Source of the DNA: Mytilus edulis
Lineage: Eukaryota > Mollusca > Bivalvia > Mytilida > Mytilidae
Direction: 5' to 3'
Assembly (NCBI RefSeq): GCF_963676685.1
Contig: NC_092354.1
Span: 69,242,178 to 69,306,177 of the forward strand
DNA length: 64,000 bases
Under the pieces are notes generated by a model. That model was not told the DNA's origin and ran no database searches. It was given only the letters and a program-made list of their open reading frames with translations. Positions 23,001 to 34,180 of this stretch are shown in pieces. Both the position numbers and the translations under genes were made by a program. Positions within the stretch are counted from its first letter, which is position 1. The number at the start of each line of letters is the position of its first letter.

Positions 23001-24140
23001 GTTCAAAGTCTATGTTGAACAATTTATAACAACATATAGCTGAGTGGGGGATAGAGCAGATTGATATCCCGAGAAAACATTGTCAACCGCGGCGAAACCG
23101 AATAACAAAAAAATCTTAACTTGTTTACTTTTTTTCTGTTTCTCTCCGCTTCGTTAGTACCCAATTTCCGGTGGCGATGATACACAGTGATATTATTTCA
23201 ACATGCACAGGGAGAAACTCTCGTACCCGGTGGCGGGCTTCACGTGGCCCCTAAAAGAAAATCAGTACTAATTAATTGAAGAGGTCCGACTTTGGAGATG
23301 CACAAACATGCGGTGGGGCCAAATGTTTACAAAAACTTTTTTTCACACGATTTCTTTGACGCAATTTCACAAAAAAAATGAAACGAATGTCAAATGATTT
23401 TTATTTGATCTCTTGATGTATATATGTAAACAGTTTGAGAAGTGATTGAAATTCTACTTAAGACCAAATGTTGAGGAAATGTGTGACATATTTAAACCAC
23501 TTTTAGCAAAAACCTTTTGGTATCATAGATACGTCAAAAATACATTTAAGCTTCAACCTTTCAACTTCTGGATATCAAATCTATAGAAAATATTAATTAC
23601 ATACATATACAAATTTATGACACAAACAGTAAGCTAAATTTGCAAGAAAGGAAAGAAAAGGGGATGGTAAATTGTATGTATACAAGTATTGCTATCTAAC
23701 ACAAGTACCAATATGGGTGATGTTAACCTGACATTTGGAGGACTTACCACCCCGCCTACAAATCCAACTGCTTTATTTCAAAGAAGATATCTTAAAGTTC
23801 TGATTTTACTCAGATCTTCTGTAAACTACTGAATCTAACCAAATTAGTTAAATAGAGAATGTGTCCATGGGATACAAATAGCGTTATAAAGGGTCATTAC
23901 TCAAACACGGTAAAAGTGACGCCATCCAAATTCTCACATGATCGGTGTATTATGATAAGAAGCATTATGTATATGTGTCATAACATTTGGTTGGGGCAAA
24001 ATTTATAGAGAAGGGAAACTAACTGATTAGACGTACGTACGGACAGACAAGGTTAACATTTAATGCCCCCTCCGCGGCGGCGTGGCTTAACAAATTCAGA
24101 CGTTTTTTCATACCGGACAAATTGCCGACTATCCATACCA
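20080..24140. other. Gene-poor AT-rich region
   Basis: I find no exon I would defend. Small items are a reverse fragment of the GATGTGGTATGAT repeat near 20470-20575 and two CAATTCGCCGTACAACG words at 20940-20985. The 133-residue minus frame at 22089-22490 has no recognisable domain. Confidence 0.4.
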
Positions 24141-24149
24141 CCAGGTCGA

Positions 24150-24910
24150 CCTGGTCTGGCCGAGATCGGGATGAGATCGAGTATAATGAGCTGAGTTGAG
24201 TAAAGATCGTCTAGAGATTGTGAATTGGTCGGAATATTCGAATATGTTTTCATTAGTGGTCGGGTTGGATTCTTGATGGAGACATTAATGAGTCGTGTAC
24301 AGTCAGATAGCGATCGGGTAGAGGTAGTCAACAACATGCAAGATCACGAATTAATTTACGCTTGGTCATGAAAAATTTAACAATCGGGATCATCGAGTTG
24401 ATCTGGTCGGCAGTGTGAATCTAGCTTTATACTGAAATAGTACATACAGGACAATTCCCGGGTATCCCTAGGGGCGACCCCTATACGATCAGGTCGATCT
24501 GGTCTGGTCGAGATCGGGCTGACATCGAGAATATTTGATTTGGTCTAGCTAGTCGAGTAAAGATCTTAGATTGGTAGGAATAATCATATATGAATTCAAT
24601 CAGTGGTCACGTTAGAGTCGTGTACTGTCGGAAGCGATCGGGTATAATATAAAAAAGAAGATGTGGTATGATTGCCAATGAGACAACTATCAACAAAAGA
24701 CCAAAATGACACAGACATTAACAACTATAGGTCACCGTACGGCCATCAACAATGAGCAAAGCCCATACCGCATAGTCAGCTATAATAGGCCCCGATAAGA
24801 CAATGTAAAACAATTCAAACGAGAAAAGTCGTGGTTACGCTTGGTCGTGGAAAGGACCGTCGGTTCATCGAGTTGAACTGGTCACCAGTGTGAAACAAGC
24901 TTTATAAATA
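24150..24910. repeat. Two copies of a GGTCGACCTGGTCTGG repeat, one interrupted by a nested repeat
   Basis: Copy 1 (about 24150-24430) and copy 2 (about 24487-24910) share GTCGA(C/T)CTGGTCTGG, CGAGATCGGG, GAGTAAAGATC, AGTCGTGTAC, GCGATCGGGTA, TACGCTTGGTC and GTGTGAA(T/A). Copy 2 is interrupted after GCGATCGGGTATAATAT by the GATGTGGTATGATTGCC repeat at 24649-24828. Confidence 0.65.
24649..24828 (+). mobile_element. Nested short copy of the GATGTGGTATGATTGCC repeat
   Basis: The copy begins at AAAAAAGAAGATGTGG and ends at CAAACGAGAAAAG. It matches the first about 180 bp of the copy at 14425. Its insertion into copy 2 of the surrounding repeat shows it is the younger of the two. Confidence 0.7.
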
Positions 24911-25811
24911 TCTGATTGTTGTCGTGATGAAGTGTGTGTCTTTCGCCATCTTTGATTGTAAAAAACACACAATCTAAGGTTCAGATTTTTAATCAAATTA
25001 GAAAAATTTGATGCAGGAATGCAGATAACTAATGTGAATTTGCATTTAAAAGAACAAATTATTAAGATTATAATTTATAAATACTAATATTTTTAAAGTG
25101 TAGATTATTTTTTTACCTGATACAATTTTAAAAATTGGCATTTTAAGGGGAGGTAACTCTGAAATAGTGCATTTCTGAAGGAATCTACATGGAATTTTGC
25201 TATTTTGTATTTTAGCCGAAAAACGCACGGTGAACCTATATCTTTTCTTTTAATATTCTCAAAGCTATATTCTCGTATTCTATTTTACAATTCTATCATT
25301 TAGTTTAGCTTGTTATCACATAATGATGTTTTTTTTTCTCTGTATAATCCATACCAAATGTGTCATTTTGTCACAACCTGTATGTAGCTTTAGAAAATGC
25401 ACGGTGACCTATCATTTTAATTACATTTTTGAACATATATCAATATATTCTACGTTTTGGAAAAATATGAACAAATTCTATCATTTTTAATTTAGACTCC
25501 CATACCACCGTAAAATAAATAAATGTTTTGACAAATGAATTTGAATTTCCAGTTCACGATTCACACTCATGAGTTGTCCTGAATATACATGATAAATTTG
25601 CCACTTAATTTACCATTGTACATGGCAAAGTCAGTGACTTGCTTTAGGGAAACCAAACAGGCCTTTTAAACCACTATAAAACATGGAATGCTAAGTATCC
25701 TCAGATCTGACGATCCTATGACAGTGTCGTGAAAACTAAACCATGGAATATGGGGAAACAATTTGTTTCTGTCAAAATACATGTACTTTCCTAATGAAAC
25801 TCTTCAGTGTA

Positions 25812-26393
25812 ATGCCTTTAATTCGAATTATATTCGAATCGAATGCGAATCGAATTCGCAAATCGCGTTCACACACTTTTCTTTTTTAATTCGAATTGAT
25901 TCGAATTGGCTAATTCGAATTATCTAATTTGCATTAAAAATACGCTTTTGTGAATACGAATTTAAAAAAAGTTAACGTCGTTTGGACAGTAAAGCGAATT
26001 TGACGCGCATTGTAATTCAAATTAGAAATGACGTTAGCATAGGACGTAAAACGTTTCGATTGCGGATTAAACTAGTTCGAATTACGTGTTACCTCAGCAT
26101 AAAATGCTTATCCCTATCATATTTTAATGCTGAGTTCACACGTAATTCGAATTCGATTCGCATTAACTAATTCTAATTAATTAAATTTCGCATTCGAAAA
26201 GTTATACGTCCTTACGTCAATTCTAATTCGAATTGCAATGCGCGTCAAATTCGCTCAAATAAAAACGTATTTCTAATGCAAATTGGATAATTCGAATTAA
26301 AAAAGAAGAGCGTGTGAACGCGATAAGCGAATCCGATTCGCAGTCGATTCGAATTCAATTCGAATTAAATGTACGTGTGAAAGAGGCATAAGA
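25812..26393. mobile_element. Foldback element, about 280-bp arms rich in ATTCGAATT
   Basis: The sequence from TGCCTTTAATTCGAATT (25815) is mirrored by AATTCGAATTAAATG...AGAGGCA (ending about 26390). Matching inverted landmarks include CGCGTTCACAC with GTGTGAACGCG, GCGAATTTGACGCGCATTG with CAATGCGCGTCAAATTCGC, and the centre CTCAGCATAAAATGC with TTTTAATGCTGAG. No coding capacity is present. The duplex can fold on almost its whole length. Confidence 0.8.
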
Positions 26394-26489
26394 ACAAAAC
26401 CATTTTTTGAAAATAAATTGCCAAAATGTGTTTAAAAAATAGACTTTAAAATAAAATTACTATCAATTTTATATTTAATATATCCCTAA

Positions 26490-27061
26490 TGCACTTTTGT
26501 ATCTTTCATTGATTTTAAGAAAGCTTATGATTCTATTGATAGAGTTTTGTTATTTAATAAATTAGGAAAACTGGGTGTTAGTACAAAATTTATGTATGCT
26601 TTAAAGGCTATTTATTCTAATGTAGAATGCAGTGTCAGATTAAATGGTAACATGACTGAATGGTTCAATGTAAATACTGGTTTAAAACAAGGCTGTGTAT
26701 TGTCAACAGTAATGTTTAATATATTTATTAATGATTTAATTGATGATATAAAGTTGTTAGACATTGGTATTAATATTGATGGTGAAAAATTATCTATCTT
26801 GCTGTATGCCGATGACATAGTTTTATTAGCAGAAAATGCTGAGGATTTACAAAAATTATTAGATGTTTTAAATGTATGGTGTAATCATAATAGTTTAAAA
26901 GTAAATTTAAGAAAATCAAATGTTATACATTTTAGAAATCCTTCTGTAGCCAGATCAGATTTTCATTTTAGTTTAAATGATGAAAATATTGAGTATGCTT
27001 CAAATTACCAATACTTAGGTTTATTGTTAACGGAATTTTTAGACTACCAATTAATGGCAAA
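26490..27061 (+). pseudogene. LINE reverse transcriptase, 5'-truncated, split by the BEL/Pao insertion
   Basis: The open frame begins inside the RT domain: motif A FIDFKKAYDS, motif B GLKQGCVLSTVMFNIF, motif C YADD within LSILLYADDIVLLA, then LKVNLRKSNVIHF and YQYLGLLL. It is cut at 27061 by the LTR element and resumes in the same frame at 33025 after one copy of the 5-bp target duplication. The 5' half of the element (endonuclease and N-terminal RT) is missing, as is usual for LINE copies made by target-primed reverse transcription. The sequence immediately upstream is the foldback element. Confidence 0.9.
27057..27061. repeat. Target-site duplication GCAAA, left
   Basis: GCAAA occurs directly before the left LTR and again directly after the right LTR (33020-33024). 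Five base pairs fits BEL/Pao elements. Confidence 0.9.
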
Positions 27062-27275
27062 TGTGACGGATGGGTTAACTTAAAGTCTGGACAGGCAGTA
27101 AAACAACGTCTGGTTCGTTTGATCGTATAATCTCAACTCAATATAGTAACATTATACATAACAATAGAACAACGTTAACAGAAGATATGATGACGTTAAC
27201 AATGTGAATGGAAACGGCGTTAAAAGTAGTGCTAACGTTTGACGCGTAAGTTAAACTGTCTCTAAATCACCGACA
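27062..27275 (-). repeat. 3' LTR (left on the plus strand)
   Basis: 214 bp, identical to the right LTR except C in place of T within AAAGTAGTGCTAACG. On the element's strand the sequence just before this LTR is GGTGGCCCCGAGTA. I see no clean polypurine tract. Confidence 0.92.
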
Positions 27276-27459
27276 TACTCGGGGCCACCAGATGCAATGT
27301 CCATTAGCTGTGATATATAGTGGCATGCGGAAAGAACAAAAATTAGATTGATCTCACAAATAATTAAAAAAATATTAAATTATTAGATTACGTAAAAAAC
27401 TCTTTGAATTTGACAGTCTTTTCACAAATAAGAAAAATTAACAAGTCTGTTCACACACG

Positions 27460-30400
27460 TTAGTTTCTTCGTTCACTTCGTCTCAGATAACATTCCATGC
27501 TGTTGACTTCTAATGGGTAGAGTTTCGTCACGGGTCGATTTGTAACTCCTGAATTGGTACGCACCATAGCAACGCGAACTAAACCGTCCTTGCCTTTAAT
27601 AGTGTCCTGCACAACTCCAAGTATCCAATGCACGCGCTTCGATTCGTCGTGTATCTGAACGACATCGCCTTCTTTAATCTTCCGAACGTCGACTCCAGCT
27701 CTTTGGTGATATTCTCGCAATGAAGTAAGATATTCTCCTTTCCATCTTGTCCAGAAGTTCTCAATCAATTGTCTCTGTCGTATCGCTTGATTGTTCAAGT
27801 TTGTGTGTGTTAATTCACATACATTTAGATTGTCAATAGCACTATTTGACGATACATACGGTAAAGTTGTTATCCTTCGTCCATGTATAAGATGGGATGG
27901 TGTCAGCGGCTCCGGATCTCTGATATCTGTTGAAATATACGTCACTGGCCGATCGTTGAGTGTGGCTTCGATCTCTGTTAATACAGTCCTTAGAGTCTCA
28001 TCGTTGACATGTGCACGTCCTAATACTTTCTTAAGTGATGTTTTTGTTAAGCCAATCATTCTTTCCCACATGCCCCCGAACCATGGAGCTCTATTTGGGA
28101 TGAATTTCCATTCAATGCCATAATTCTGAATATTTTCTTTAACTTTTCTAGAATTGCAAAGTCGAGTAATTTCGATTGAAGCCGCTTTAAATGTTAGCGC
28201 ATTGTCTGACATCATTATTTTCGGCACTGATCGTCGACTTACAAATCTCCGGAAACACAATAAAAAAGATTCTTCGCTGAGATCGTAAACTAATTCCAAG
28301 TGTACTGCTCGAGTGACAGCACATGTAAATAGGCAAATGTAAGCCTTCGATTCTTCGTTGTGTCTGTTCCTTATCGTTAGCGCTCCTGTGAAGTCTACAC
28401 CGGTTATGCTAAAGGGTGTAGCATCTTGAACTCTCTCCTTTGGTAATGGTGGAATTTCTGGTGCGGGATAAGATTTTCCGATTACTTTTCGGCACGTTAC
28501 ACATTTCATCAATATAGATTTCACGCACTGTCTTAATTTCGGAATCCAAAATGTTTGTTGTATGTATGCTAGGGTGATATTTATACCTGAATGTAGTGTG
28601 TTCTCATGTGCTTCTAACACTATCAAATGTGTAAGACGGTCCTTTGCCGGTAACAGATATGGAAACTTGACTGTTTCTCCTACTGTCGCATTGTCTATTC
28701 GGCGACCACCACAACGTAATAATTGCTTTTCGTCTAGAAAGAGCTTTAATTGTCGCACAAGTGTTTTACGTTTTGTAGAATTATCTATACAACTTATTTC
28801 GTCACTAAATATTTTACCTTGTTTATATCTTATCCATAGGAATTTTGCATTTTCAATTTCATCAATACGTAATAAATCTTTCTTTCGTTCAGTTTCCTTT
28901 GCTCTGCAGTTTGTTGCGAATCTCATTACATATGCGGTAATTCGGGTTAATTTTCTATAAGAATTGTACCGTTCGATATCTATGATTTCTCCTATACCAA
29001 TACATACATTTTGATTATTCTCCATTGTTTCAATTTTGTCATCGTTCTCCGACATTGTTGTACATACACTAGACGTTACATTGTTTCCGTTCCATGTCGG
29101 CCAATCGTCTTTGCTGTTTAACCATTTAGGTCCACTAAACCATATTTCGTTCTGTTGCAATTCTTCAGATGTTATACCACGTGTAAGCAGATCTGCGGGA
29201 TTGTCTTTCGTAGGGCAATATCTCCATACATTATCTCCACACAAACTTTTAATTTCTTCAATTCTATTTTTGATAAATTGTCTCTGTGGTTTTACGGATG
29301 CAAGCCAACTAAGTACGATTTGACTATCACTCCAAAATTGTATTTCACTGAAAGTTTCCGGAAAGTTTTTGCAAATATGATCAGCAAGTCTTGCTCCAAT
29401 TACAGCCCCCATGAGCTCTAGTTTTGGTAAAGTTATAGTCTTGATAGGCGCAACTCTATTCTTTGCCATTACTATTGTTGGTTTTCTGTCATACATGATG
29501 TACGCGCATGCGCCGTACGCATGAGTTGAAGCATCGGTAAATACATGAAGAGTTGGTAAATTTGTGTTATTCTTGTTTTGTGTCTGAGTACTTCGATGAA
29601 TCTCTGTTTCTAAGCTCGATGCCAGATCTCGTGAAATTAATATCCATTTTGATTGGATATCTTCCGGTAATATTTCGTCCCACTCCAAATTAAGCTTCCA
29701 AAGTGATTGCATAAAGATTTTCGCTTTTACAGTAACTGGGCTTAATAGTCCTAACGGATCGAAAATCTTGGATGATTGCCGTAAAATATATCGTTTAGTT
29801 AGTTTTCCTTTTTTGTCCATCTCGAACGTGTTACTTTGATAAAACAACTTGTCCGATTTAGCGTTCCATTGCATACCAAGAATTTTAGTAAGCTCATCTT
29901 TGTCTAAGGTTTGTTCTTTGCTAGCGATTTCTTGTAATTTTGGACTGTTTGAATTCCAAGAGCGTAGGTTGAATCCGCCTTTCGTAAGTAATTCTCTCGA
30001 TCTCCTGTAATAATCTATTACGCTATTTTCGTTATCAAAGCTAGTTAAAATGTTATCCACATATAAACCATTTTCAAGTGTATCTGAAAGTTTCCCCGGA
30101 TTTTCTTTAAAGTGCTTGAGAAGTGTGGCGCTCAAAATGAATGGCGAACATGTAGCTCCGAAAAGTACGGACTTGAAGCGATATGTTATTAGCGGACTTG
30201 ATGTGTTTGAAGGATCGCTAAGCCATAAGAATCTCGTTGCATCTCGGTCTTTCTCGTCGAGCTGTATTTGTAGAAATGCCTTTTCTAAATCTGAAGTTGT
30301 AGCATATTTCTTAGCGCGAAATCTCATAAGTATTCCCGTAATGTCATTCATAACAGGTGGGTGTGATTCTAAGCATTCATTTAGACTTGGATTACCTCTT

Positions 30401-30596
30401 CCATCTTTGCAGCTACAATCATAAACAATGCGTATTGGCGTAGTAGATGATTCCTTGGCAACAGGGTGATGTGGGATATAATGTACGGGTCGATCGGTAG
30501 GAAGTTTTGTTTCCTCAACCTTTTCAATAAAATGTCTTCTCTCCTGCTCCATTATGATATCTCCATACATTTTAAGTAAATCAGGTTTGTTTGCTA
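27460..30596 (-). pseudogene. BEL/Pao pol: reverse transcriptase, RNase H, integrase
   Basis: The open part is 1,036 codons from an internal ATG at 30570, and the frame is open a little further upstream. The RT has SDLEKAFLQIQL (residues about 93-104) and LYVDNILT (about 169-176), where the usual second Asp of the YxDD box is Asn, a variant I believe occurs in this group. RNase H residues are Asp in VFTDAS (346), Glu in LPKLELMG and Asp in WSDSQ. The integrase has a His/Cys region (H655, H660, C690, C693) and a D,D,E core in GVDFTG (726), MMSDN (789) and GGMWERM (836). The frame is joined to the protease part by a single-base shift between about 30597 and 30620, so this copy cannot make one gag-pol chain without recoding. 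Confidence 0.92.
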
Positions 30597-31886
30597 AACG
30601 CCTAATAACGCTACCGTCCTCTGTTTAACCAGTTCCATGTTATACAGCAGCGGAAGGAAATCTGGTTTCCATGGTAACTTAGCCGTGTACTTTCCATTTT
30701 CTAGTATAATAGACTTTTCTCCGTATTCTTTTACAACTTCAGACTGACTTTTAATATTATCGCTTCCTGAAACCCCCAACGATTCTAAGTTCCAAAACTT
30801 TTCCAAGTCGCAAACAACGGCTCTGTGATCAGTCAAAATATTCATCATTGCCGATTGTTTTGAAGTACTTCCGTTCTTAGTTAGTACGGGTCCTGACAAG
30901 AGATAACCAATTTTCGACTTACATGTAACTGCGGTCGGTCCATTTCCTCTTATTATTTCATCTTCAACTATTGACCAGTAATAGTCTGCGCCAATCAATA
31001 AAGATATGTTAAACTTGTCTTCTGCGCATATCGGATGTGCGAGTCGTAAACCATGTAAGTATGGCAGTGCTTTGATTTCCTTTTGGGATTTTGTCTGAAT
31101 AGGAGCGGCAATTTTTGGTACAATTATTACTTCTATTTCTATTCTTTGATTATCAACTGTTTCGATAGCTATGTTTGCTTTGTCAAGATGACGAACTTGT
31201 CCTTCGTTTCCTCCAAATCCAGATATTTTCAGTGCAATCTTTTCGGTGGACTCAATTTCTAATTTTTTAGCTAAATCTTCAGTTATGAATGAGTTCTGTG
31301 CTCCCTCGTCAAGTAAAATATTTGACATTATCGATCGATTTTCGGACCAAACTGGAGTTACGGCAGTTTTCAGTAAGACATCTGTATGTGCAGTTACAGT
31401 AGAATGTAAGGATGTGGTTAGCTCCAGTGGCGTTTTCTCTACGGCGGTATGTGCTACGGTCTTTTGTGTACTATACTGGTTTTCGGTCAAGCTCTTTGGT
31501 TCTGTGTTATGTACTTGGACATGTATACTCGTGTGATGTCTCTTTCCGCACTGGCGGCATTTAAATTCAGACTTACATTCAGCTACTATATGACTTCCGA
31601 AACAGTTAAAACATACCTTTTTTCGCTTCACAATTTCTATTCGTTTCTCAACATCTTTCACGTTTTTGCATGTATTTGGATGGTGGGATTCTTCACAAAA
31701 TAAACATTTCTTACGTGACTGTTTTTTGTTCTTTCCGGGAAATGTTTCGGCAATAAACGAAGCGGTCGGTAAAATTTCTAAATCTTCATTACTTGTACCT
31801 GTAGATTGTCCTGCGACCTGTACGCATACTTCCCTCTTTATGGCTGTTCTCAATGATTCGATGTCCCAGTCGTCGTTTCCGCGGTC
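30594..31886 (-). pseudogene. BEL/Pao gag C-terminus and protease
   Basis: The frame continues directly after the TGA at 31887-31889 and is open to 30594. It carries zinc-knuckle-like cysteines (CLFCEESHHPNTC, CFNCFGSHIVAEC, CRQCGKRHH) typical of gag nucleocapsid, then an aspartic protease motif LLDEGAQNSFI, where Asp-Glu-Gly takes the place of the usual D-S/T-G. It ends in a stop caused by a one-base frameshift just before the RT domain. Confidence 0.85.
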
Positions 31887-32783
31887 TCATCTTATGTTTT
31901 TCCGTACATCAGACGGCAACTTATTGTATATTATAGGCGTAAGAATGGCTCCAAATGTACTCTCGTTTGTTCCTAACGATTCTAATCCGCGTATGCTACA
32001 CTCAATTCTGTCGGAAAAGTTTCTCAAACTGTCTGCGTTTGACCTCGGTGCGGGTAAATCAATTAAATTTTGAATATATGCGTTCGTGATTTTGTGGTTC
32101 TGACCAAACCTCTCTCTTAGTATTGATACGGCTTGATAGTAATTTGCACTTGTGAGTGGTAAACCGGCGATACATTGCGCGGCTATTCCCTGAATTTGAT
32201 TTTGCAAATACGTAAATTTCTGCACGTCTGTTAATGTTTGGTTATCGTGTATTGTTGATTGATACGCATCCCAGAAAGGTTGCCAGTTTAACAAATTGCC
32301 ATTAAAATATGGTAGATTCAATTTTGGTAGCTTGTGGTAGATGCTAGAATTTGTTGCGCTCATTGACGATCTGTATTGCATATCATTATTCTGCATGGGA
32401 TGTGGAGTATTACGTGTAGATGTGGAGTTGATAAAAACAAAATCTGCTGCATTTGGATTTAAGTTCTGATTAGAGCTAGTTTCATTTGATTTGTTTTTCT
32501 GTTTTGAACTTGATGAATTGCGTACTTTTGTCAAAACTCGTTCTATATCTAAAACATACCGATCTGAGTCTTCTATCTCTGCTTCCATGTTTTCCTCTGC
32601 AATCTCCTCTAATATTTCATTATCAAGTTCCGAAAGAATATCCCTCTTCTTCTTCAAAGTTTCACATAGGCTCTCTATTTCGTCGCGTTGTGTTGTTTCT
32701 TTCTCTAATTCCTCTTCAATCTTTGAAATTAATCTCCTTGCGGCTCCTCGATGACCCACTCTAATGGCTTTCTTTTTCGTCAT
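31887..32783 (-). pseudogene. BEL/Pao gag N-terminal part
   Basis: ATG at 32783 lies 22 nt after the 5' LTR. The product begins MTKKKAIRVGHRGAARRLIS, followed by a long charged coiled-coil-like helix (EEELEKETTQRDEIE). It then has the DUF1759-type gag core with LPYFNGNLLNWQPFWDAY and TYLQNQIQG. It stops at TGA (31887-31889). The sequence on both sides of this codon is in one frame and of one character, and a C-to-T change in a CGA arginine codon is the simplest explanation. Confidence 0.88.
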
Positions 32784-32787
32784 TATC

Positions 32788-32804
32788 CTATGGTCACGAC
32801 ACCA
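32788..32804 (-). promoter_or_regulatory. Primer binding site
   Basis: On the element's strand the base T and then TGGTGTCGTGACCATAG follow the 5' LTR end CCGTCACA. A TGG start is expected for pairing to a tRNA 3' CCA. I do not assign the tRNA species. Confidence 0.75.
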
Positions 32805-32805
32805 A

Positions 32806-33019
32806 TGTGACGGATGGGTTAACTTAAAGTCTGGACAGGCAGTAAAACAACGTCTGGTTCGTTTGATCGTATAATCTCAACTCAATATAGTAACATTATA
32901 CATAACAATAGAACAACGTTAACAGAAGATATGATGACGTTAACAATGTGAATGGAAACGGCGTTAAAAGTAGTGTTAACGTTTGACGCGTAAGTTAAAC
33001 TGTCTCTAAATCACCGACA
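32806..33019 (-). repeat. 5' LTR (right on the plus strand)
   Basis: 214 bp, TG..CA ends, one base different from the left LTR. It should hold the element promoter and polyadenylation signals. I cannot place a TATA box with confidence. Confidence 0.92.
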
Positions 33020-33974
33020 GCAAAAGCTGTAGCCAGGTCAGCAAGTAGGGCATTGGGTTTACTTATTGTTAAATGTAAAGCACATGGTGGTTTTCAGCAC
33101 AATATCTACACAAAGCTATTTGACACGATGGTTTGGTCAGTCATAAATTATGGCTCGTCTATTTGGGGCACGAGAGATTTCTCGTGCATCACTGCAGTAC
33201 AGAATCGCGCCATGCGTTTCTACATGGGTGTGGGTAAATATACCCCAAACGATGCTGTGTCAGGTGACATGGGCTGGAAACCACCATGTGTTAAACAGTG
33301 GATAAATATTTTTAGACACTGGTCCAAATGTACAAAAATGGACAATAATAGAATTAATTATAAAGTTTTTAAATGGTCAGTGATGAAAGGTAGTTGTAAA
33401 TTAAAAAATTGGTGCTACAAAGTTATGGAGATGTTGAAATCATTTGATTTTGAAAGATATTGTAAAATAAATGAAAATTTTCTTGATAGTTATAGTATAT
33501 CTCAGTTAGAAGAGAAAATGTTTGATAAATATAAAAAAAGACTGGTGTACAAGAATTTTTTCATATAGTACCGGTTGTAAATTGAGAACATATAAACTTT
33601 TTAAACATACTTATAACACTGAGCAATATTTGCTACAGAAAATGCCACAGCGCCATCGTAGTGCTTTTTCAAAGTTTAGATGTGGTGTAGCACCATTAAA
33701 AATTGAAACTGGTCGATATGAAAGAAAAAATCTAGACGAAAGAGTCTGTTTTAACTGTAATATTTTAGAGGATGAAAAACATGTACTTTTAAATTGTCCC
33801 TTGTATGAAGATCTAAGACATGCACTTTTTATTGATATATTGTGTCATATGTTTTTAAACTTGTCTGATGAAGAAAAATTTATATATATGTTTAAAAATA
33901 CCAATATTTGTAATATTGTTGCCAAAACCTGCAATAACATTTTAACAAGGAGAAACAGTATTTTATATCATTAA
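33020..33974 (+). pseudogene. LINE C-terminal region, continued after the BEL/Pao insertion
   Basis: The frame resumes at AAAGCTGTAGCCAGGTCAGC and runs through the thumb and connection-like part (VWSVINYGSSIWG, VQNRAMRFYMGVG) to a stop at 33566-33568. The homologous sequence continues in another frame from CKLRTYKLFKHTYNTEQYLL to a zinc-binding tail (CFNCNILEDEKHVLLNC) and stops at 33974. The shift coincides with a run of six T (33557-33564 region), so a one-base slip there is the likely lesion. The C-x2-C...H...C tail is typical of several LINE clades. Confidence 0.88.
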
Positions 33975-34180
33975 CTACTGTATTTGTAGTATTTTATAAA
34001 ACGAATAAGTATTATTTGTATTTTAATAGTCTCTCATAATTCTTTTAAGAATGGCACATACATGTATTTAATTGTTTTAACTATGTTTACTGTATAATTA
34101 ATTTTATAATTGTATCTTGTTTTAATCATGTTGTATGTGGTGAGACTTTAATAAACTATTGAATCTGAATCTGAATCTGC
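33975..34180 (+). mobile_element. LINE 3' untranslated region and tail
   Basis: A short non-coding end after the ORF contains TTTAATAAACTATTGAATCT and closes with three GAATCT units. A microsatellite-like tail in place of poly(A) is seen in some LINE clades and marks the 3' end of this copy. Confidence 0.75.

Larger units (their letters stand above)
27062..33019 (-). mobile_element. BEL/Pao LTR retrotransposon, complete in outline
   Basis: The 5,958-bp element reads on the minus strand. It has 214-bp LTRs beginning TGTCGGTG and ending CCGTCACA (TG..CA ends), a primer binding site next to the 5' LTR, and gag, protease, RT, RNase H and integrase in BEL/Pao order. The 5-bp duplication GCAAA flanks it, and it has inserted into a LINE. 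The LTRs differ at one of 214 positions, so insertion was recent, yet the coding region carries an in-frame TGA and a frameshift. This copy therefore either depends on proteins from intact copies or has decayed at those two sites since insertion. Confidence 0.95.

Noticed and set aside
27791-32764. Several plus-strand frames of 84-135 codons across 27791-32764
   Set aside because: They lie antisense to the BEL/Pao gag-pol and have no domain of their own.
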